64,000 bases of DNA from Breoghania corrubedonensis (GTDB taxonomy: Bacteria > Pseudomonadota > Alphaproteobacteria > Rhizobiales > Stappiaceae), in NCBI RefSeq assembly GCF_003053845.1, contig NZ_QAYG01000012.1, positions 62,001-126,000 on the forward strand. Reading direction: 5' to 3'. Numbering within the stretch: the first letter of the stretch is position 1; the number at the start of each line of letters is the position of its first letter. Shown here piece after piece: positions 16,722 to 26,608 of the stretch. A program made the translations under genes and the position numbers. Below the pieces are notes generated by a model. The model did no database searches. It saw nothing but the letters and a program-made list of their open reading frames with translations, and had not been told where the DNA came from.

Positions 16722-18080
16722 TCAGCTCACCCGGTTGCCCGCGACCGTCAGATGCGGCCAGTCCTCGGGACCTCTCGCCAGGTCGCCCGTCGCCCTCTCG
16801 TTCCAGCGGTAGCCGACAACGGCGCCGTTTTCCACGCCGGAAAGAATGTTGTTCGCGATCACGGTCGAGCGCGCGCCCTCTGCCACCGAAACCGCGATGC
16901 CCACGCCCGCCTTGCGGATGACGTTCCCGGTCGCGGTCACATTACGCAGATAGGGCCCCCAGCCGAGCACCATGCCGAATTCCGGCGCGTTCTCGATCAC
17001 GTTGCCTGTGACCGTTGTATCCGCCTCCACCGCGATGCCGATACCGCGACCCTGGTTCGGATCCTCGTAGGGGATCGTGGTCTTCAGGTTGCGCACGATA
17101 TTGCCGCTCACCACGGCGAGCCGGCCGTCGTGATCGAAGTTGGAGACGGAAATGCCGGTCGCCGCACCGTCGACGAGGTTGGCGGAGACGACGGCGCCCT
17201 GCGTGCCGAACTCCACGAAAAGCCCTGTTTCGCCGCTGCGAAGTGCCGTGTTGCCGGTGACCTGCACGTTCGAGCCGGCGTTGACGCGCACGGCGGTGAG
17301 GGCGCAATCGGAGATGTGATTGTCCGAAATGATCACCCCGTGCGCACGAAAGACATTGATGCCGTTGCCGTTCTGGCCCGAGCCGCCGTCACGCGCGGCG
17401 ATCCGCTCGATACGGTTTCCCGAAACGATGGTGTTGTCTTCGCCCTCCTTCCAGCGGTGGACCAGAATGCCTCCATTGGCACAGTCGGTGACAATGTTGC
17501 CGGAAAGCCTGAGGCCGCGCGCCTCCACCGACCGGATGCCGGCCTGGGCCGCGCCGCGCACGGTGGTGTTCTCCACCCGGCCCGACGAGCGGTCGAGCGC
17601 GATGCCGCTTTGGGCGCTGCCCAGGACCTCGCAATCGGTGATGGCGACCGCCCGGGCCTGAACGAGATGCACGAGCGCGGGAGCGTACTCTCCAAGGCCC
17701 AGATTGGCACCGTCGAGCACCAGCCCGTCGAGGCCGACATTCTCCACGCCCTCGGCGAAGATCATGTGCCCGCCGCCGCGATAGACGAGACGTGTCTGAC
17801 CCGGGACGCCGATGAGCCGGGTGCCCGAGGGAAGGCGCAGGTTGGAAACGGTGTAGCGGCCGGCGGGAATGTAGAGCGCCCGTCCGCCTGCGGCGGCAGC
17901 GTCGATCGCGCGCTGCAAGGCCCGGCTTTGGTCATCTGTGGCGTCCGGGCGCAGGTCGCGTGCCTCTGCCCCGAAGGAGCCGCGCATATCGGCGAGCCGG
18001 ATCGCGGCGGTGGCCGGTCGTGCGAGGGCCGGTAGCGCCAGCGTTGCCAATGTGCCGGTGAGAAAGGTGCGACGCTGCAT
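16722..18080 (-). CDS. Tat-exported right-handed beta-helix repeat protein (TIGR03808-like)
   Basis: 452 residues from ATG 18080, which places the twin-arginine signal MQRRTFLTGTLATLALPAL at the extreme N-terminus; longer in-frame starts bury it. After the signal, a pectate-lyase-like opening (DDQSRALQRAIDAAAAGGRALYIPAGRYTV) is followed by many parallel beta-helix turns with Asn ladders (SGNIVTDC, VSGNRIERI, ITGN/VTGN). This matches the Rhizobiales twin-arginine repeat family, whose function is unknown. It would fold in the cytoplasm and be exported by Tat. Carbohydrate binding or cleavage is possible from the fold, but no catalytic set is evident. Confidence 0.85.
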   Translation of the reverse strand: MQRRTFLTGTLATLALPALARPATAAIRLADMRGSFGAEARDLRPDATDDQSRALQRAIDAAAAGGRALYIPAGRYTVSNLRLPSGTRLIGVPGQTRLVYRGGGHMIFAEGVENVGLDGLVLDGANLGLGEYAPALVHLVQARAVAITDCEVLGSAQSGIALDRSSGRVENTTVRGAAQAGIRSVEARGLRLSGNIVTDCANGGILVHRWKEGEDNTIVSGNRIERIAARDGGSGQNGNGINVFRAHGVIISDNHISDCALTAVRVNAGSNVQVTGNTALRSGETGLFVEFGTQGAVVSANLVDGAATGISVSNFDHDGRLAVVSGNIVRNLKTTIPYEDPNQGRGIGIAVEADTTVTGNVIENAPEFGMVLGWGPYLRNVTATGNVIRKAGVGIAVSVAEGARSTVIANNILSGVENGAVVGYRWNERATGDLARGPEDWPHLTVAGNRVS

Positions 18081-18233
18081 GGGGCCAACTCCAAAAACGG
18101 ACGCAAAGACCGCAGGCAGGTGCCTTGCGGGACGCCAAATCGTTAATGGAGGATGAATGGCAAGCTTCGTGCCGTGCTCACCTGTGCCGGAATGGCACGC
18201 CATGTGCCGTGGGGCCGGGCGGAGCAAGGGAAC

Positions 18234-18267
18234 AAAAAAGCCCCTCTCCAGGGGGACGGAGAGAGGC
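18234..18267 (-). terminator. Rho-independent terminator of the luxR gene
   Basis: On the minus strand a 10-bp GC-rich stem (18258-18267 with 18240-18249, one G-U pair) and 8-nt loop are followed by six T (18239-18234). It lies 50 nt after the luxR-type stop codon, a classical intrinsic terminator. Confidence 0.85.
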
Positions 18268-18316
18268 CAGGAGCCGACGCCGCCGAAGGGCGGCGGGCAC
18301 TGTCGTAAGATGGCTG

Positions 18317-19027
18317 TCAGAGATGGATCTGGGCGTAGCGCAAGGCTTCCACAACAGTGTGGGTCTTGTTGGAAGCGTTGAGCTTGGAGCCCGCGTTCTG
18401 CAGGTGCGCGTGCACCGTGCGCTGCGAGATCTTCAGCAGCTCCGCGATATCGGCGGCCGTCTTGCCAAGCGCTGTCAGCTCAAGCACGCGCCGTTCTCGC
18501 GCCGAGAGATCGCCGGGACGGTCCGTGGAAACGACGCCCAACTGAATGAGACGGCGGAAGGCGACGGTGGCCAGCATGCTGAGCCCGGTAAACTGCTCCG
18601 GAGCGATTTCCATGTTCGGGCCGGCGCAGATGATCGTCGCCTGGAAGGGCGCAATATCGTCGACCGGCACGAGCAGGACATTGACATCGCCCTGGTTGCC
18701 GCCGGCCGCTTCCAGAAGCTCCGAATGCTCCGCGTCGCCGGTGTCCGACTTCCAGACGAAGGGGCGGATGGCGGAAAGCGATGCAAGCAGCACGCTGTCG
18801 GAAGGGTGTACGCCATTGAGTTCCGCGCCGTCGCGGCGCTTGTCCGGCCAGCTCATCCGCAGCACGAGATGATCGATCGGACGGTTCGGCATCGGCAGGC
18901 CGGTGATCAGAACATGCGTGGCGCCGTAATGACGAAACACGGTTTCAAGTCCGTCGAGCACCGGTCCCGGATCGGTCGCCCGATTGAGTTTTCGGGATGT
19001 CTCAAAAAGGTCGTTCATTCCGTCCAT
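18317..19027 (-). CDS. LuxR-family transcriptional regulator (solo)
   Basis: 236 residues. The N-terminal part (about 10-165) fits the autoinducer-binding domain, and the C-terminus (about 173-235, LSARERRVLELTALGKTAADIAELL then RTVHAHLQNAGSKLNA) is a LuxR helix-turn-helix. Key pocket residues of AHL-binding LuxR proteins seem substituted: the SYPxxWxxxY segment reads SWPDKRRDG and the DP pair reads SDS, so the ligand may not be a typical acyl-homoserine lactone. No luxI lies nearby, so it is a solo. A strong terminator follows the gene. Confidence 0.85.
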   Translation of the reverse strand: MDGMNDLFETSRKLNRATDPGPVLDGLETVFRHYGATHVLITGLPMPNRPIDHLVLRMSWPDKRRDGAELNGVHPSDSVLLASLSAIRPFVWKSDTGDAEHSELLEAAGGNQGDVNVLLVPVDDIAPFQATIICAGPNMEIAPEQFTGLSMLATVAFRRLIQLGVVSTDRPGDLSARERRVLELTALGKTAADIAELLKISQRTVHAHLQNAGSKLNASNKTHTVVEALRYAQIHL

Positions 19028-19423
19028 GTTATTGGCCTTTCTGATCTTGGCTCATGTCGGGCTACGCTAGTAATCGCGATCGCTAATCCGGTAATTGCGT
19101 TCAAAATGCGAACGTCGAGTCCGTCATTGGCGAAAAAGGCAGGGACGATTTCCCCCTCGCAGAATTACCCTACGTTGAAAGTGGCAGGAGGTCTATCAAA
19201 ATTCCTTATGTTAGTATTCATTCTAATGGGTTTTTCCTAGATTCAAATGCTCTGGATCGCGACTTTGCCGTCTCCTACATGTGAACGATTCTTCCCCAAA
19301 TAGTTGTGTTGCACGGTGTTTTCATGCGCGACTATAAAACGGGTAGGGAAGCTGGCGGCCTCGCGATCACTTTTGCTGGAGGTGGTTGGTCCCGGTGGGT
19401 GGAAAAGCGTGGAAGGCAATGAC
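19028..19423. other. Divergent promoter region between luxR-type gene and mutA
   Basis: 396 bases without a gene. It includes the overlapping palindromes ATCGCGAT and GCGATCGC at 19073-19083, 45-55 nt upstream of the luxR-type start, a candidate autoregulatory site. About 19190-19260 is AT-rich and may hold the mutA promoter. No boxes are assigned with confidence. Confidence 0.4.
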
Positions 19424-21406
19424 GTGATCGAGTTGGCGGGAGGATTTGCGGCGGTTGACGAGGTGGCCTGGATGGCCGCGGTGGAGGCCGCCCTGAAGGG
19501 GCGCCCCTTCGATCGCCTTCGATCGACAACCTATGATGGTCTGACGATGGAGCCGCTTTACCGCGGCCGCAGGGACGCGGAGGCGTTGGTCGGCCGTGCC
19601 GCAGGTCTGCCCTGGACGGTCATGGCGCGGGTCGAACATCCCGACCCGGGCGAAGCCAACGCGATGATGATGGAGGAGCTGGAAAACGGTGCCGGCGGCA
19701 TTGACCTCATTTTCGCGCCATCCAAACACGCGCGCGGGGCCGGCCTTGCCATTGACACGATCGATGATATGGAACGTCTGTTCGACGGGGTTCTTCTGGA
19801 TCTCGTCGTCTTACGGCTGGATGCCGGCTACCAGACCCGTTCCGCCCTTGCGATGCTGCTGGCGCTTGCTGAGAAGCGCGCCATCGATCCGGCCGCGCTC
19901 AACGTGCGCGTCGCGATCGATCCGATCGGCAGTCTGGCGGCCAACGGTTGGCTCACCGGCTCCATCGACGCGATGTCGCCCCGGCTCTGGGATCTGGTGC
20001 ATTTCTGTCAGGACACGGGCTTCAAGGGGCCGCTGACGAGTGCCGACGGGCGCACGTGGCACGGCGCGGGGGCGAGTGAGGCTCAGGAACTGGCCTACAC
20101 GCTGGCCACCGCCGTCACCTACCTTCGCATGCTCGACGGCGCGCGCTGCGAGGATCTATACCCGCAGGACCGCGTGGAGGTGGTGCTTGCCGCGGACGCG
20201 GATCAGTTCGCGACCATCGCCAAGCTGAGAGCGATGCGCAGGCTGTGGGCGCGGGTTCTGGACGCCAGCGGGCTTGAGCAGAAGCCGCTCCTCATTCACG
20301 CCGAGACGGCGTGGCGGATGATGACGCGGCGCGATCCCTGGGTGAACATGCTCAGGACCACGGTCGCCGCCTTCGCCGCCGGTGTGGGCGGGGCCGATAG
20401 TGTCACCGTGCTGCCTTTCACCGAGGCGCTGGGTGTGCCGGATTCATTTGCCCGCCGGGTCGCGCGCAACACGCAGACGATCCTGATCGAGGAATCGAAC
20501 CTGCATCGGGTCGCCGATCCGGCGGCGGGATCGGGAGCCGTGGAGGCGATGACCGACGCTCTGGTGGCTGAAGCCTGGAAGCTCTTTCAGCAGGTCGAGG
20601 CCGAAGGCGGCATCGACCAGGCCTATTGCAGCGGTTCCGTCGCGGCCGCGATCGGCAGGACGAAAGAGGCTCGGGCCCGCGCAATCGCCACGCGCCGCGA
20701 TGCGCTCACCGGCACGTCGAGCTTCCCCAATCTTTCCGAAAAGGCGGTGAGCGTGATGAAGGTGAGCGAGCCGGATATCGGACGCTCCACCACCGATGTC
20801 GTGCTGCCGCCGCCGGGGCAGGGCGAGCTCTCGCGCGCGCTCGTCAACGAGGCGGCGTCGGGGGCGACGACGGCGGACCTTTCCCGTGCTCGCGATGCGT
20901 TGCAGCGGTTGGACGCGGATATCCTGAAGCCCTGCCGCGTGGCGCGGCATTTCGAGATGCTGCGCGAGGCCTCGGACGCCTATCTCGAGATGCACGGGCG
21001 CCGGCCGACGGTTCTGCTCGCCAATTTTGGTCGTGTCGCCGATTTCACCGCCCGCGCCACCTGGGCGAAGAATGTCTTCGAGGCTGGCGGCATCGAGGCG
21101 GAGCCGAGCGAGCCGCTGGGCGATGCCGAAAGCGCGGAATACGCCTTCCGCAAGGCTTCCGCCGATATCGCCTGCCTGTGTTCCTCCGATGCGCTTTACG
21201 CGGAAACGGGCGCGGAAATCGCGGCCGCCTTGAAGAAGGCGGGGGCGGCGCATGTCTACATTGCCGGCCGGCCGGTCGACGAGGATGGCGCACTTGAAAA
21301 GGCAGGCGTCGAGATCGCCCTCTACGAGGGGTGTGACGTCCTGGGCGCGCTCCGCATGATCCATGCTAGTCTGGGCCTGAGCGAGCTGGACGGGGAGGAG
21401 GACTGA
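19424..21406 (+). CDS. mutA: Methylmalonyl-CoA mutase small (beta) subunit
   Basis: 660 residues from GTG 19424, preceded by GGAAGG with 7 nt spacing. This matches the usual opening of the family (IELAGGFAAVDEVAWMAAVEAALKG); an ATG at 19304 would add 40 unlike residues. With MutB it forms the heterodimer converting (R)-methylmalonyl-CoA to succinyl-CoA. The TIM-barrel part spans about 20-480, including RSTTYDGLTMEPLY. The C-terminal B12-like domain (about 525-650, TVLLANFGRVADF) lacks the D-x-H-x-x-G cobalamin motif, as expected for the non-catalytic subunit. MutB follows after a 129-nt hairpin-rich gap. Confidence 0.88.
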   Translation: MIELAGGFAAVDEVAWMAAVEAALKGRPFDRLRSTTYDGLTMEPLYRGRRDAEALVGRAAGLPWTVMARVEHPDPGEANAMMMEELENGAGGIDLIFAPSKHARGAGLAIDTIDDMERLFDGVLLDLVVLRLDAGYQTRSALAMLLALAEKRAIDPAALNVRVAIDPIGSLAANGWLTGSIDAMSPRLWDLVHFCQDTGFKGPLTSADGRTWHGAGASEAQELAYTLATAVTYLRMLDGARCEDLYPQDRVEVVLAADADQFATIAKLRAMRRLWARVLDASGLEQKPLLIHAETAWRMMTRRDPWVNMLRTTVAAFAAGVGGADSVTVLPFTEALGVPDSFARRVARNTQTILIEESNLHRVADPAAGSGAVEAMTDALVAEAWKLFQQVEAEGGIDQAYCSGSVAAAIGRTKEARARAIATRRDALTGTSSFPNLSEKAVSVMKVSEPDIGRSTTDVVLPPPGQGELSRALVNEAASGATTADLSRARDALQRLDADILKPCRVARHFEMLREASDAYLEMHGRRPTVLLANFGRVADFTARATWAKNVFEAGGIEAEPSEPLGDAESAEYAFRKASADIACLCSSDALYAETGAEIAAALKKAGAAHVYIAGRPVDEDGALEKAGVEIALYEGCDVLGALRMIHASLGLSELDGEED

Positions 21407-21448
21407 GAAGCGCGGCTGCCATGGTGGCGGCGGCTCTTTTCGGCGCAC

Positions 21449-21528
21449 GGGGCCGCAAGGCCCGGACCGGCGACAAATGAGGGCCTCAGGGCCCGCATCG
21501 AAAATAGGGGGCCGGCAAGGCCCGGAGG
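21449..21528 (+). promoter_or_regulatory. Triple GGGCC hairpin leader in front of mutB
   Basis: Three stem-loops share the stem GGGCC/GGCCC: 21450-21463 (loop GCAA, a GNRA tetraloop), 21481-21494 (loop TCAG) and 21509-21523 (loop GGCAA). The last abuts the GGAGG ribosome site of mutB (21524-21528). They fill the mutA-mutB gap. The repetition is seen directly; a role in RNA processing, stability or subunit ratio is inferred. Confidence 0.55.
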
Positions 21529-21535
21529 CGAGACG

Positions 21536-23698
21536 ATGACCCGAATTCCGGATTTCTCCACGATCGAGTATGCCGATGTGGCCCCCGCCACGCCGCAAGG
21601 GGGCGATGCGCCCTGGGTGACGCCGGAGGAAATCGCGGTCGCGCCCGTTTACCGCAGCAGCGATCTCGACGGTCTCGACTTTCTGGAGACGTGGCCGGGC
21701 CTGCCGCCTTATCTGCGCGGGCCGTATCCGACCATGTATGTCCAGCAGCCCTGGACCATCCGCCAATATGCCGGCTTTTCCACGGCCGAGGATTCCAACG
21801 CCTTCTACCGCCGTAATCTCGCGGCCGGGCAGAAGGGCTTGTCTGTCGCCTTCGATCTCGCCACCCATCGCGGCTATGACAGCGATCATCCGCGCGTGAC
21901 CGGCGACGTCGGCATGGCGGGGGTGGCGATCGACAGCATCCTCGACATGCGCACGCTGTTCTCCGGCATTCCGCTCGACCGGATGAGCGTGTCGATGACC
22001 ATGAACGGCGCGGTGCTTCCGGTGCTGGCGTTGTTCATCGTGGCGGCCGAAGAGCAGGGCGTGACGCAGGAGAAGCTGTCGGGGACCATCCAGAACGACA
22101 TCCTCAAGGAGTTCATGGTCCGCAACACCTACATCTACCCGCCGCAGCCCTCGATGCGGATCATTTCCGATATCTTCGCCTACACGGCGAAGCACATGCC
22201 GAAGTTCAACTCCATTTCCATTTCCGGCTATCACATGCAGGAGGCGGGGGCGACGGCGGATCTGGAACTCGCCTACACCATCGCCGACGGCATCGAATAT
22301 GCGCGCGCCGGTGTGGCGGCGGGCATGGATATCGACACGTTCGCCCCGCGCCTTTCGTTCTTCTGGGCGATCGGCATGAACTTCTTCATGGAAGTCGCCA
22401 AGCTCAGGGCCGCGCGCCTCATCTGGGCGAAGCTCATCCGCGAAGAGTTCGCGCCGAAGAACCCCAAGTCGCTCTCCTTGCGCACGCATTCCCAGACGTC
22501 CGGCTGGTCGCTGACGGCGCAGGATGTCTTCAACAACGTGATGCGCACCTGCGTGGAAGCGATGGCGGCAACGCAGGGCCACACGCAGAGCCTGCACACC
22601 AACTCGCTCGACGAAGCGCTGGCGTTGCCCACCGATTTCTCCGCCCGCATCGCGCGCAACACCCAGCTTTTCCTTGCGGCCGAAAGCGGCACGACACGCA
22701 CGATCGATCCCTGGGGCGGTTCGTTCTACGTGGAGCGGCTGACCTACGAGCTCGCGGCCAAGGCGCTGGAGCATATCGGCGAGGTCGAGAAGCTCGGCGG
22801 CATGGCCAAGGCCATCGAGAAGGGCATCCCGAAGCTCAGGATCGAGGAAGCGGCGGCCAAGACCCAGGCGCGCATCGACAGCCGCACGCAGACGGTGGTC
22901 GGCGTCAACAAGTACAAGCCGACGCGTGCCGACGAGATCGACGTCCTCAAGGTCGACAATGCCCAGGTGCGTGCCCAGCAGCTTGAAAAGCTCGCGAAGC
23001 TGCGCGCGACACGCGACGAGGCGGCGACGAATGCGGCGCTGAAGGCGTTGACGGCGGGGGCGAAGGCCGACGGCAACCTGTTGGCGCTGTCCGTCGATGC
23101 GGCGCGCGCCGGCGCCACGGTCGGCGAGATCACCCTGGCGATGGAAGAGGTCTTCGGCCGTCACAAGGCGGAGATCAAGTCGATTTCCGGCGTTTACAAG
23201 CGCGAGGTTGGAGCCATGTCGGAGGCGGTGGAGAAGGTTGCCAGTATGGTCGCGGCGTTCGAGGAGAATGACGGCCGCCGCCCGCGCATCCTGATAGCCA
23301 AGATGGGCCAGGACGGCCACGACCGCGGTCAGAAGGTCATCGCCTCGGCCTTTGCCGACCTCGGCTTCGACGTCGACATCGGCCCCTTGTTCCAGACACC
23401 GGAAGAGGCCGCGCGTCAGGCGGTTGAGAACGACGTTCATGCGGTGGGCGTGTCATCGCTCGCCGCCGGCCACCTGACGCTGGTCCCCGCGCTGAGGCAG
23501 GCGCTGGCCGACGAGGGCCGCGAGGACATCCTGATCGTTGTCGGCGGCGTGATCCCGCCGCAGGACTACGAGGCACTGTATCAGGCGGGTGCGGCCGCCA
23601 TCTTCCCGCCGGGCACGGTGATCGCGGAAAGCGCGATGGAGCTGATCGGGAAGCTGAACGAGAAGCTCGGGTATCGTCCGGCTGAGGCGGCGGAGTAG
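21536..23698 (+). CDS. mutB: Methylmalonyl-CoA mutase large (alpha) subunit
   Basis: 720 residues, the usual length. ATG at 21536 has GGAGG 7 nt upstream. This is the catalytic adenosylcobalamin-binding subunit. The N-terminal TIM barrel contains [48 protein letters not shown] and [11 protein letters not shown]. The C-terminal cobalamin domain (about 585-710) carries [13 protein letters not shown], with the His that ligates cobalt (D-G-H-D-R-G), plus [10 protein letters not shown]. It acts in propionate and odd-chain/branched carbon catabolism. It partners mutA directly upstream and the meaB GTPase 33 kb away. Confidence 0.96.
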   Translation: MTRIPDFSTIEYADVAPATPQGGDAPWVTPEEIAVAPVYRSSDLDGLDFLETWPGLPPYLRGPYPTMYVQQPWTIRQYAGFSTAEDSNAFYRRNLAAGQKGLSVAFDLATHRGYDSDHPRVTGDVGMAGVAIDSILDMRTLFSGIPLDRMSVSMTMNGAVLPVLALFIVAAEEQGVTQEKLSGTIQNDILKEFMVRNTYIYPPQPSMRIISDIFAYTAKHMPKFNSISISGYHMQEAGATADLELAYTIADGIEYARAGVAAGMDIDTFAPRLSFFWAIGMNFFMEVAKLRAARLIWAKLIREEFAPKNPKSLSLRTHSQTSGWSLTAQDVFNNVMRTCVEAMAATQGHTQSLHTNSLDEALALPTDFSARIARNTQLFLAAESGTTRTIDPWGGSFYVERLTYELAAKALEHIGEVEKLGGMAKAIEKGIPKLRIEEAAAKTQARIDSRTQTVVGVNKYKPTRADEIDVLKVDNAQVRAQQLEKLAKLRATRDEAATNAALKALTAGAKADGNLLALSVDAARAGATVGEITLAMEEVFGRHKAEIKSISGVYKREVGAMSEAVEKVASMVAAFEENDGRRPRILIAKMGQDGHDRGQKVIASAFADLGFDVDIGPLFQTPEEAARQAVENDVHAVGVSSLAAGHLTLVPALRQALADEGREDILIVVGGVIPPQDYEALYQAGAAAIFPPGTVIAESAMELIGKLNEKLGYRPAEAAE

Positions 23699-23733
23699 GG
23701 CAGGCATGCGAGGGCTGTTCCCGCAGGGATGGT

Positions 23734-23777
23734 TCACGGCATGGATTGCCGGTCGGAGCCGGCAATTCATGCCGTGA
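23734..23777. terminator. Long hairpin between convergent mutB and PhyH genes
   Basis: A 19-bp stem (23734-23752 with 23759-23777) with one G-U pair and a 6-nt loop TCGGAG. It sits 36 nt after mutB and 31 nt after the opposing gene's end. No T-run, so it may act by structure (bidirectional end or 3' protection). Confidence 0.6.
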
Positions 23778-23807
23778 TCTCTCCATACGGGAACGACCGC
23801 AAACCGG

Positions 23808-24839
23808 TCACACCATCACCGGCCCATCCACAGCCGTTTCGCCCACATCGCGCCAAACGTTCTTCTTGCCCCAACGTCTCTCGCGGAAATCCGCCCAGGC
23901 CATGTTCAGGTTCATCTGGTTGTGGCGGATACCCGGCAGCGCGACCGGATCAAGCCCGGTCCAGGGCAGAAACGGGTTGCGGCGCAAATTGCCGTTGATC
24001 TCCACGCGCACCGTCGGGCGCGGGCTTGGAGTACGGCCGTGGAAGGCGAAGGTGTCGGCGATCACCAGCGTGTTGGCGGGAACCGTCACCGCGATCGGGT
24101 CGCCATAGCCGAGGGCCCCCAGTTCCTCCGGTTTGACCCTGAAGGAGCCGAGCGCCGTGTGCCCGCCGGTCTCGCAGGCGTGAAGGCTCTGCTCGTATTC
24201 CCAGCCGAGCCGTTCCTCCGTCAGCCGGTGCGAGCCCGGAACGAAGCGGAAGGGGCCGTCGTCGGGGCCGACATCCTCAAGAAACAGCCAGCACTTCACC
24301 GTCGAATGGAACGTATCGGCGTGAAGGTCCGTCTGCGGGTCGGGCTTGCGGCCCTGCGCCTCGGCCAGAACCGTCTGGATGAAAAACGTGGGCTCGCCGG
24401 AGCGCGAGGACATGTAATGCATGGCGGCGCGCAGGAACGGGCTCTCCACCACCTCCCGCGTCGCCGGCATGACGGCCAGAAGCGAGACCGGCAAGGGTAC
24501 CATGCGCGTCACCGTGCGGCCCTGACGCATCTCGCGGGCCGGAAACGAGCGGCCGAAGACCTCGCCGCGAAGCCGCCTGAAGGTCTCCACCGGCAGGAAA
24601 TTCTCTTTCACCAGATAGCCGTCACGCTCATAGGCGGCGCGGTCGGCGGCGTCGACGCGGCGGGCGAGCCGTTTGCGCCGCGCCTCGGCCATGCGCGCGG
24701 CGATCTTGACGCGCGCCAGATGCAGCCCCCGCTCGTTGAGCCGCGAACTGCCGAGAATGGGATTGGCGGCAAAGGACTTCGCCTGGGTGGCGATTTCGGC
24801 GAGCCAGAGCGGGCTCTTCAGGATGTCGTACGGCGTCAT
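23808..24839 (-). CDS. Phytanoyl-CoA dioxygenase (PhyH) family protein
   Basis: 343 residues from ATG 24839 (GGGA upstream); in-frame starts at 24902 and 24929 add an Arg-rich lead. The Fe(II)/2-oxoglutarate facial triad is visible: LHADTFH (H-x-D) and IADTFAFHGR (distal His), with a later Arg suited to 2-oxoglutarate (RPTVRVEING). It hydroxylates an unknown small molecule; several bacterial members act on lipids or secondary metabolites. It converges on mutB but has no obvious link to it. Confidence 0.82.
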   Translation of the reverse strand: MTPYDILKSPLWLAEIATQAKSFAANPILGSSRLNERGLHLARVKIAARMAEARRKRLARRVDAADRAAYERDGYLVKENFLPVETFRRLRGEVFGRSFPAREMRQGRTVTRMVPLPVSLLAVMPATREVVESPFLRAAMHYMSSRSGEPTFFIQTVLAEAQGRKPDPQTDLHADTFHSTVKCWLFLEDVGPDDGPFRFVPGSHRLTEERLGWEYEQSLHACETGGHTALGSFRVKPEELGALGYGDPIAVTVPANTLVIADTFAFHGRTPSPRPTVRVEINGNLRRNPFLPWTGLDPVALPGIRHNQMNLNMAWADFRERRWGKKNVWRDVGETAVDGPVMV

Positions 24840-25179
24840 CGTCTTCCCGGTCGTGGTTCGGCGTTGACGGCGGCGCGCGACGAATGTCAGCGCGCTCTGC
24901 ATGTCGCCAGTGTCATTGGCCAGTGTCATCGGCGCGTCTCAACGCGGCGCGACCTTATCACCGATGCCACTCATGCACAGCTTTGGAAATTCTCGACACT
25001 TGCGCCTCGCGAGCACATTGCCGGAACCCGTGGAATGGCCTAATCCTGATGGCCGGACGCATTTCAAGCGCCGCCTTGCGCATGTCGCCGTCGATCGGTT
25101 CAATCCGGGCGGGGCATGCTCCGGACGATCCCTTTCCCCGGTCCTTTTCCCGGTCCCTTCCAAGGAGTCTCCCGCCCTC
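24840..25179. other. Divergent intergenic region upstream of M20 peptidase
   Basis: 340 bases between the PhyH start (-) and the peptidase start (+). Frames reading through it have atypical composition, and the family starts lie at its edges. It should contain both promoters; none is assigned. Confidence 0.35.
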
Positions 25180-26574
25180 ATGTCCTCCGACAAGCTTTCC
25201 GCTGTACTCGACCGCATCGACGCCGATTTCGACAAGAGTCTCGAGCGCCTGTTCGACCTGCTTCGCATTCCCTCCATCTCCACCGACCCTGCGCACGCCG
25301 GCGATTGCCGGGCGGCTGCGGAATGGCTGGCGAAGGAGCTGACCGGCATCGGCATCGAATCGTCGGTGCGTGACACCAACGGTCACCCGATGGTGATCGG
25401 TCACCGCAAGGGGAAGGGTAAGCCCGGCCCGCATGTGCTGTTCTACGGCCATTACGACGTGCAGCCGGTCGATCCGCTCGACTTGTGGGAAACCGAGCCC
25501 TTCGCCCCGCGCATCGCGACGAAGCCTGACGGCACGAAGATCATCGTTGCCCGTGGCGCGGCCGACGACAAGGGCCAGCTGATGACCTTCGTCGAAGCCG
25601 CCCGGGCCTGGATTTCCGAGGCCGGCGACCTGCCGATTTCCGTCTCCGTCATGCTGGAGGGCGAAGAGGAAAGCGGCTCGCCTTCGCTGCATCCTTTTCT
25701 GGAAGCGAATGGCGAGGAGCTGAAAGCGGATCTGGCGCTCGTTTGCGACACCGGCATGTGGGACGCCAGGACACCCGCCATCACCACCATGTTGCGTGGC
25801 CTGGTCGGCGAGGAGATCACCATCACCGCAGCCAATCGCGATCTGCATTCGGGCATGTACGGGGGGCTTGCGCGCAATCCCATCCATGTGCTGGTCGATA
25901 TTCTCGACGGTTTGCGCGACGAGACCGGCCGGGTGACCGTGCCGAACTTTTATGATGGCGTCATCGAGATGCCGGCGGATGTGAAGGAGATGTGGGACGG
26001 CCTTGGCTTTTCGAGCGACGATTTCCTGGGCGACGTCGGGCTGAACATCCCGGCCGGCGAAACCGACCGCACGCCGCTGGAAAAGGTGTGGACGCGGCCC
26101 ACCTGCGAGATCAACGGAATTTCCGGCGGCTATCAGGGGGCGGGCTTCAAGACGGTGATCGCCTCCAAGGCCTCGGCCAAGGTCTCCTTCCGCCTTGTCG
26201 GAAACCAGGACCCGGAAAAGATCCGCGCGGCCTTCCGTGCCTATGTCCGTGCCAAGGTGCCGGCCGATTGCAAGGTGGATTTCGCCGAGCATGGCGGTTC
26301 GCCGGCGCTTCGGCTCGATTTCGACAGCCCGTCGCTCGCCAAGGCGCGCGATGCGCTGAGCGCGGAATGGGGCACGCAGGCGGTGACCATCGGCTGCGGC
26401 GGGTCGATCCCCATCGTCGGCGATTTCAAGACGAAGCTCGGCATGGACTCGCTGCTCGTCGGCTTCGGCCTTGATGACGATCAGGTCCACTCGCCCAACG
26501 AGAAGTACAACATGACGAGCTTCCACCACGGCATCCGCTCCTGGGCGCGGATCCTGGACGAACTGTCGAAATAG
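25180..26574 (+). CDS. M20 family metallo-dipeptidase
   Basis: 464 residues from ATG 25180, with AAGGAG 12 nt upstream. Zinc-site motifs of M20 peptidases: FYGHYDVQP (His, Asp), [10 protein letters not shown] (bridging Asp), [10 protein letters not shown] (catalytic and ligand Glu), VCDTGMW (Asp) and VHSPNEKYN (last His). The lid/dimerisation domain is the middle third. It resembles cytosolic carnosinase/DapE-like dipeptidases that split short peptides or N-acyl amino acids. The LOG gene follows at 34 nt on the same strand, perhaps one transcript. Confidence 0.9.
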   Translation: MSSDKLSAVLDRIDADFDKSLERLFDLLRIPSISTDPAHAGDCRAAAEWLAKELTGIGIESSVRDTNGHPMVIGHRKGKGKPGPHVLFYGHYDVQPVDPLDLWETEPFAPRIATKPDGTKIIVARGAADDKGQLMTFVEAARAWISEAGDLPISVSVMLEGEEESGSPSLHPFLEANGEELKADLALVCDTGMWDARTPAITTMLRGLVGEEITITAANRDLHSGMYGGLARNPIHVLVDILDGLRDETGRVTVPNFYDGVIEMPADVKEMWDGLGFSSDDFLGDVGLNIPAGETDRTPLEKVWTRPTCEINGISGGYQGAGFKTVIASKASAKVSFRLVGNQDPEKIRAAFRAYVRAKVPADCKVDFAEHGGSPALRLDFDSPSLAKARDALSAEWGTQAVTIGCGGSIPIVGDFKTKLGMDSLLVGFGLDDDQVHSPNEKYNMTSFHHGIRSWARILDELSK

Positions 26575-26608
26575 TACCGAGGTTTTCACCGGCGCCCGGA
26601 GAACGAGC

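Noticed and set aside
16641-18035. 464-codon plus-strand open frame
   Set aside because: Shadow of the Tat-exported beta-helix protein; lacks signal, domain and ribosome site.
20444-23440. 998-codon open frame on the minus strand
   Set aside because: It lies antisense to mutA/mutB, has His/Arg/Gly/Leu-rich shadow composition and no domain; it reflects GC-rich codon bias on the coding strand.
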